From Bacillota bacterium (GTDB taxonomy: Bacteria; Bacillota; Clostridia; Peptostreptococcales; Anaerovoracaceae), in assembly GCA_017386805.1 (NCBI GenBank), contig JAFOGM010000244.1:1-10278 (forward strand): DNA of 10,278 nt. Direction: 5' to 3'. A program made the translations under genes and the position numbers. Below are positions 7,429 to 10,278 of this stretch, in pieces. Every line of letters begins with the position of its first letter. The first letter of the stretch is position 1. Below the pieces are notes generated by a model. That model had not been told where the DNA came from. It saw nothing but the letters and a program-made list of their open reading frames with translations, and did no database searches.

Positions 7429-8727
7429 ATGATCTGGAACGAACATGTGGAAACAATGAGCCGTGACGAAATGCATGCTTTACAGAGTGAGCGTTTAAGA
7501 GATACTGTGGAACGCGTTTATCAGAACGTTGCGTTCTATCGCACAAAGATGCAGGCAATGGGCATTGAACCCGGCGATATCAAGACCATCGACGATATCG
7601 TGAAACTGCCCTTCACAACCAAGCAGGACCTGCGCGACAATTACCCGTTCAATCTCTGCTCCGCTCCCCAGAGCCAGTTCGTACGAATCCACGCTTCTTC
7701 CGGTACCACCGGAAAGCCCACCGCCGTACCTCACACCAGAAAGGACCTGGATGTCTTCGCCGAATGCGTTGCCAGAGCCATCTGCAGTACTGGCGGTACG
7801 AAGGAAGACACCATTCAGATTTCCTACGGCTACGGTCTGTTCACCGGCGGTCTGGGTCTCCATGACGGTGCAACCCGCCTGGGTGCCGGCGTAATCCCCG
7901 CCTCTTCCGGCAACACCACCAACCAGCTGACACTGATGAAGGACTTCCGTCCCACCATTTTAGCGTGTACTCCTTCCTACGCCATGTTCCTGGCAGAATC
8001 CATGGAAGAAGCCGGAATCAAGAAGGAAGATTTAGCTCTGAAGATCGGTATCTTCGGTGCAGAACCCTGGAGCCAGGAAATGCGCGAAAAGATCGAAGCC
8101 GGTCTGGGCATCACCGCTCACGACATCTACGGTCTGTCTGAAATCATGGGTCCCGGCGTCTCCGTGACCTGTTCCCAGCGCAACGGTCTCCACGTTTGCG
8201 AAGACCACTTCTATCCGGAAATCCTGGATCCCGAAACCTTACAGCCTGTGGGCGACAACGTTGTGGGCGAACTGACCTTCACCCACCTGACAAAGGAAGC
8301 AATGCCCTTACTGCGTTATCGTACCCGCGACCTGTCCAGCCTGGATCACAGTCCCTGTGAATGCGGCAGAACCACCGTCCGTATGGCAAAAATCATCGGC
8401 CGCAGCGACGATATGCTGATCATCCGCGGCGTCAACGTATTCCCGTCCCAGATTGAAAGCGTTCTTCTGGAAGTACCTGAAGCCAGCGCAAACTACGTCA
8501 TCATCGTTGACCGTAAGGGTACTCTGGACACCATCGAAGTTCAGGTGGAACTGAATCCGGAATACATGACCGACTCCGTTACCGAAATGGAAGCCATCCG
8601 CAGAAAGATCAAGCAGAAGCTGGATAACGTACTGCGCATCGGTGTTATTCTCACATTAGCTGAACACAAGACCATCGCCAGAAGCCAGGGTAAGGCAAAG
8701 CGCGTGATCGATAAGAGAAAGTTCTAA
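7429..8727 (+). CDS. paaK: Phenylacetate-CoA ligase family protein (PaaK-like)
   Basis: Predicted cytoplasmic enzyme that activates phenylacetate, or a related aryl acetate such as indoleacetate, to its CoA thioester with ATP, giving AMP and PPi. It has 432 residues, normal for PaaK. Motifs of the adenylate-forming superfamily: phosphate loop SSGTTGKPT (90-98), YGYGLFTGGLG (133-143), YGLSE (234-238), YRTRD (297-301), the PaaK-type CECGR (310-314), GRSDDM (324-329), RGVNVFP (333-339), and a C-terminal GKAKRV (421-426), where K422 is the likely catalytic lysine. The ATG at 7429 is chosen because GGAGG ends at 7420, eight bases away; the ATG at 7423 is too close. It is followed 20 bases later by an ACT gene. 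In anaerobes PaaK homologues often accompany indolepyruvate ferredoxin oxidoreductase; no such genes fall in this window. The nearest upstream promoter on this strand is that of the Phe T-box. Confidence 0.92.
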   Translation: MIWNEHVETMSRDEMHALQSERLRDTVERVYQNVAFYRTKMQAMGIEPGDIKTIDDIVKLPFTTKQDLRDNYPFNLCSAPQSQFVRIHASSGTTGKPTAVPHTRKDLDVFAECVARAICSTGGTKEDTIQISYGYGLFTGGLGLHDGATRLGAGVIPASSGNTTNQLTLMKDFRPTILACTPSYAMFLAESMEEAGIKKEDLALKIGIFGAEPWSQEMREKIEAGLGITAHDIYGLSEIMGPGVSVTCSQRNGLHVCEDHFYPEILDPETLQPVGDNVVGELTFTHLTKEAMPLLRYRTRDLSSLDHSPCECGRTTVRMAKIIGRSDDMLIIRGVNVFPSQIESVLLEVPEASANYVIIVDRKGTLDTIEVQVELNPEYMTDSVTEMEAIRRKIKQKLDNVLRIGVILTLAEHKTIARSQGKAKRVIDKRKF

Positions 8728-8747
8728 AGAAAGGGAGGCATTTTATC

Positions 8748-9128
8748 ATGACTATCAAGCAAATCTCTGTTTTCGTACAAAATGAACCCGGAAGACTGTT
8801 GGAATTCACCGACGTTCTGAACAAAGCCGGTATCAACATGACCTCTCTGAATTTAGCTGATGTGACCGACTACGGCATCGTCCGCGTTATCGTGGAAGAT
8901 ACGGAAAAGGCTGTGGCTGTTCTGAAAGAAAATATGTACAATGTCATTGTCAACGAACTTCTCTGTGTGGAAGTTCCCGACGTTCCCGGCGCTCTTCACG
9001 AGATTCTGGTAAAGCTGGCTGACAACGACCTGAACATTTCTTACATGTATGGCTTCACCAAGGGCGGTCAGGCTTCTTTGGTGCTGAAGGTCAATGACCT
9101 GGAAAAAGCCGTTACAGCTCTGCAATAA
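8748..9128 (+). CDS. Tandem ACT domain protein
   Basis: A small cytoplasmic protein made of two ACT domains, the fold that binds amino acids for allosteric control. It has 126 residues. Repeat one is about 2-64, with the turn motif NEPGRL (12-17) and AGINMTSL; repeat two is about 70-126, with DVPGAL (78-83) and NDLNISYMYG. No catalytic domain is present, so it probably regulates a partner or responds to a free amino acid. The ribosome site GGGAGG ends at 8738, nine bases before the ATG. It lies 20 bases after paaK with no terminator between, so the two should be co-transcribed, and ACT proteins of this type are common beside paaK in anaerobes. An aromatic amino acid is the natural ligand guess from context; the sequence alone does not show it. 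Confidence 0.9.
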   Translation: MTIKQISVFVQNEPGRLLEFTDVLNKAGINMTSLNLADVTDYGIVRVIVEDTEKAVAVLKENMYNVIVNELLCVEVPDVPGALHEILVKLADNDLNISYMYGFTKGGQASLVLKVNDLEKAVTALQ

Positions 9129-9144
9129 CAAAACAAATCGATAC

Positions 9145-9180
9145 AAAAAGGCCATGCAAGTCGTCACGCATGGCCTTTTT
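9145..9180. terminator. Bidirectional terminator between ACT gene and PC4-like gene
   Basis: A perfect 13-base inverted repeat, AAAAAGGCCATGC (9145-9157) and GCATGGCCTTTTT (9168-9180), with a 10-base loop. It ends the paaK-ACT unit on plus and can serve the convergent gene on minus. Confidence 0.9.
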
Positions 9181-9219
9181 CAATGATAAAATTAGAGATT
9201 GTCAGGAGATAGGGATCCC

Positions 9220-9549
9220 TTAAAAGGGGACCTCTTCTTCCCTCTTTCTTCTCGCCTTGGTTTCCGGAAGTTCGACCATACTGAAATCCATATCGTTTAA
9301 AATGTTTCTCAGCTCCATCAATTCTCCTTTTGTAAACGTCAAACCCTTTTTCATATAATCGTGAAAATCGTCCCATTCACGAATCTCAAACCGAGCTGGC
9401 CCGTTATTCCAGGATACGATATTCAGTTCCTTTTTCCAACCCTTGGTTTCACTGAGAACACCGATGTGCTCGATGATTCGAAAAGATATACCTCCCTCAG
9501 TTGGTTTTTCCTGCACTTCTGTAAATTCCGCACGTTCTGCGTTTTCCAT
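9220..9549 (-). CDS. PC4/YdbC-like ssDNA-binding protein with SSB-like C-terminal tip
   Basis: Belongs to the bacterial branch of the transcriptional coactivator p15 (PC4) family, whose members bind single-stranded DNA as dimers; the bacterial role is poorly known. It has 109 residues. The PC4 domain is about 22-87, with FRIIEHIGVLSETKGWKKEL and NIVSWNNG, then FEIREWD and a closing helix (TKGELMELRNIL). The N-terminal 20 residues are acidic and probably disordered. After the domain comes a basic patch (KARRKR, 98-103), then EEEVPF at the very end, close to the DDDIPF-type tip of bacterial SSB. The ATG at 9549 has an AAAGGAGAAG ribosome site; an in-frame ATG at 9645 has none and lies only about eight bases from the predicted transcript start. 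It is a single-gene unit with a strong promoter and a structured leader. Confidence 0.87.
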   Translation of the reverse strand: MENAERAEFTEVQEKPTEGGISFRIIEHIGVLSETKGWKKELNIVSWNNGPARFEIREWDDFHDYMKKGLTFTKGELMELRNILNDMDFSMVELPETKARRKREEEVPF

Positions 9550-9575
9550 AATTTCTTCTCCTTTCCCAATGTCAC

Positions 9576-9630
9576 GATTTTTCCACAGTGAATCTTTGCA
9601 ATTACCCCTCGACCTCGGCGTGGAAAAATC
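9576..9630 (-). promoter_or_regulatory. Long hairpin in the 5' leader of the PC4-like gene
   Basis: A perfect 11-base inverted repeat, GATTTTTCCAC (9576-9586) and GTGGAAAAATC (9620-9630), with a 33-base loop. It lies wholly inside the untranslated leader, ending about 27 bases before the ATG. There is no T tract after it on minus, so it does not look like a terminator. Confidence 0.6.
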
Positions 9631-9639
9631 ATTTCCAAT

Positions 9640-9654
9640 TACCATTATATGGTA
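9640..9654. promoter_or_regulatory. Palindrome at the predicted transcription start of the PC4-like gene
   Basis: TACCAT, three bases, then ATGGTA: a 15-base palindrome covering the predicted start (about 9653). It may be an operator, but AT-rich palindromes of this size also occur by chance. Confidence 0.35.
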
Positions 9655-9659
9655 TATTC

Positions 9660-9722
9660 AATATAACATCACGGCCTCCGTTTGTCAATGTATTATTTCT
9701 AATAAATTACATTTTTATTTAT
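9660..9722 (-). promoter_or_regulatory. Strong sigma-A promoter with UP-like element for the PC4-like gene
   Basis: On minus, perfect TTGACA (9683-9688), a 17-base spacer and TATATT (9660-9665) preceded by TGT. Bases 9689-9722 just upstream of the -35 are almost all A and T, as in an UP element. Confidence 0.8.
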
Positions 9723-9758
9723 ATTTCCCACTCGATGTCCCTCTGCAATTTCAGCAAT

Positions 9759-9804
9759 AAAAAAGCTGTCACACCACTGAGTTTCCTCAGCCGCATGACA
9801 GCTT
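9759..9804 (-). terminator. Intrinsic terminator of the ABC-F gene
   Basis: AAGCTGTCA (9763-9771) pairs with TGACAGCTT (9796-9804), and inside it CTGAG pairs with CTCAG around a four-base loop, with a symmetric five-base internal loop. On minus the stem is followed by six T (9759-9764). Confidence 0.85.
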
Positions 9805-9820
9805 CTTTCACTTTCGATTC

Positions 9821-10278
9821 TTATACGATCTTGGTTGTCCAGCTTTCTACGTTCCAGACATCGGTAACCCAATCCTGGTAGAAGTCAGGTTCGTGACATA
9901 CCAGTAACACGGTACCCTTATATTCCTTCAGGGCACGCTTCAATTCATCCTTGGCATCTACGTCCAGATGGTTGGTCGGTTCGTCCAGGATCAGCCAGTT
10001 TGCCGGGCGCTGCATCAGCTTTGCCAGACGTACCTTGGCATTTTCACCACCGGACAGAACTCGCATCTGCGAAGTGATGTGTTCGGTAGTCAGACCGCAC
10101 TTTGCCAGTGCAGCTCTTACTTCCCCGTTGGTCAGGGTGGGGAATTCCGCCCAGAAGCTTTCCATGGCAGTCTGGTCGTTGTCGCGTTCCGCTTCCTGTT
10201 CGAAGTAGCCGGGGATCAGGAAATCGCCCAGTTCCGCCTTACCGCCCAGAGAGGGGATCTTGCCCAGAATGGTCTTCA
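9821..10278 (-). CDS. ABC-F family ATPase, C-terminal part (5' end beyond window)
   Basis: The last 151 residues of a protein with two ATP-binding cassettes and no membrane segment. ABC-F proteins act at the ribosome; some protect it from antibiotics, others are housekeeping factors. The visible part is the second cassette: after the out-of-window Walker A it starts KTILGKIPSL, has GYFEQE (Q-loop region), the signature LSGGENAKVRLAKL, Walker B LILDEPTNHLD, and the switch histidine in VCHEPDFY, where many ABC-F proteins have SHDRYF. It ends soon after, at VWNVESWTTKIV, without a long C-terminal extension. This tail and the CHEP form resemble a widespread Firmicute ABC-F group with no assigned role; I cannot call it a resistance gene from this fragment. 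Confidence 0.92.
   Translation of the reverse strand, partial: KTILGKIPSLGGKAELGDFLIPGYFEQEAERDNDQTAMESFWAEFPTLTNGEVRAALAKCGLTTEHITSQMRVLSGGENAKVRLAKLMQRPANWLILDEPTNHLDVDAKDELKRALKEYKGTVLLVCHEPDFYQDWVTDVWNVESWTTKIV

Noticed and set aside
9821..10278. ABC-F as an antibiotic resistance gene
   Set aside because: Only the second cassette is present; the interdomain linker that separates resistance proteins from housekeeping ones is outside the window.

Overview
The window looks like a chromosomal core segment of an anaerobic Firmicute, most likely class Clostridia. The reasons are a T-box riboswitch, strong GGAGG-type ribosome binding sites, near-consensus sigma-A promoters, a pcrA-ligA pair, a YerB-type lipoprotein, a TGS-linked nucleoside kinase, a PC4/YdbC-like protein and a phenylacetate-CoA ligase next to a tandem ACT protein. 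Base composition is moderate and fairly even. I see no insertion sequence, integrase, CRISPR array, tRNA or rRNA, and nothing that marks recent transfer.

Layout. Bases 1-3752 (minus) hold the repair/replication pair pcrA then ligA; ligA runs off the left edge. From a short divergent promoter region, yerB (plus, 3919-5034) encodes a DUF3048 lipoprotein and ends at a bidirectional terminator shared with a convergent nucleoside kinase (minus, 5111-6805). Bases 6806-7197 hold no protein gene: they carry the kinase promoter and, divergently, a consensus promoter driving a T-box leader whose specifier reads UUC (Phe). Right after the T-box terminator sits a tiny gene on the opposite strand (44 residues, hydrophobic, Cys-rich). 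Then come paaK (7429-8727) and a tandem ACT gene (8748-9128), closed by a terminator. The right end, on minus, has a PC4-like ssDNA-binding protein with an SSB-like C-terminal tip, and the C-terminal part of an ABC-F ATPase running off the edge.

How the parts may work together. PcrA and LigA are translationally coupled DNA maintenance enzymes. The most interesting unit is the T-box-paaK-ACT block: a leader that senses uncharged tRNA-Phe in front of an aryl-acetate CoA ligase suggests phenylacetate is activated when phenylalanine is short, feeding a reductive carboxylation route to phenylalanine rather than only serving catabolism. The tandem ACT protein would be the amino-acid sensor. This is inference. 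The weak point is the roughly 235-nt gap with an opposite-strand gene between the T-box and paaK. A second noteworthy item is the EEEVPF C-terminus of the PC4-like protein, which resembles the partner-binding tip of bacterial SSB.
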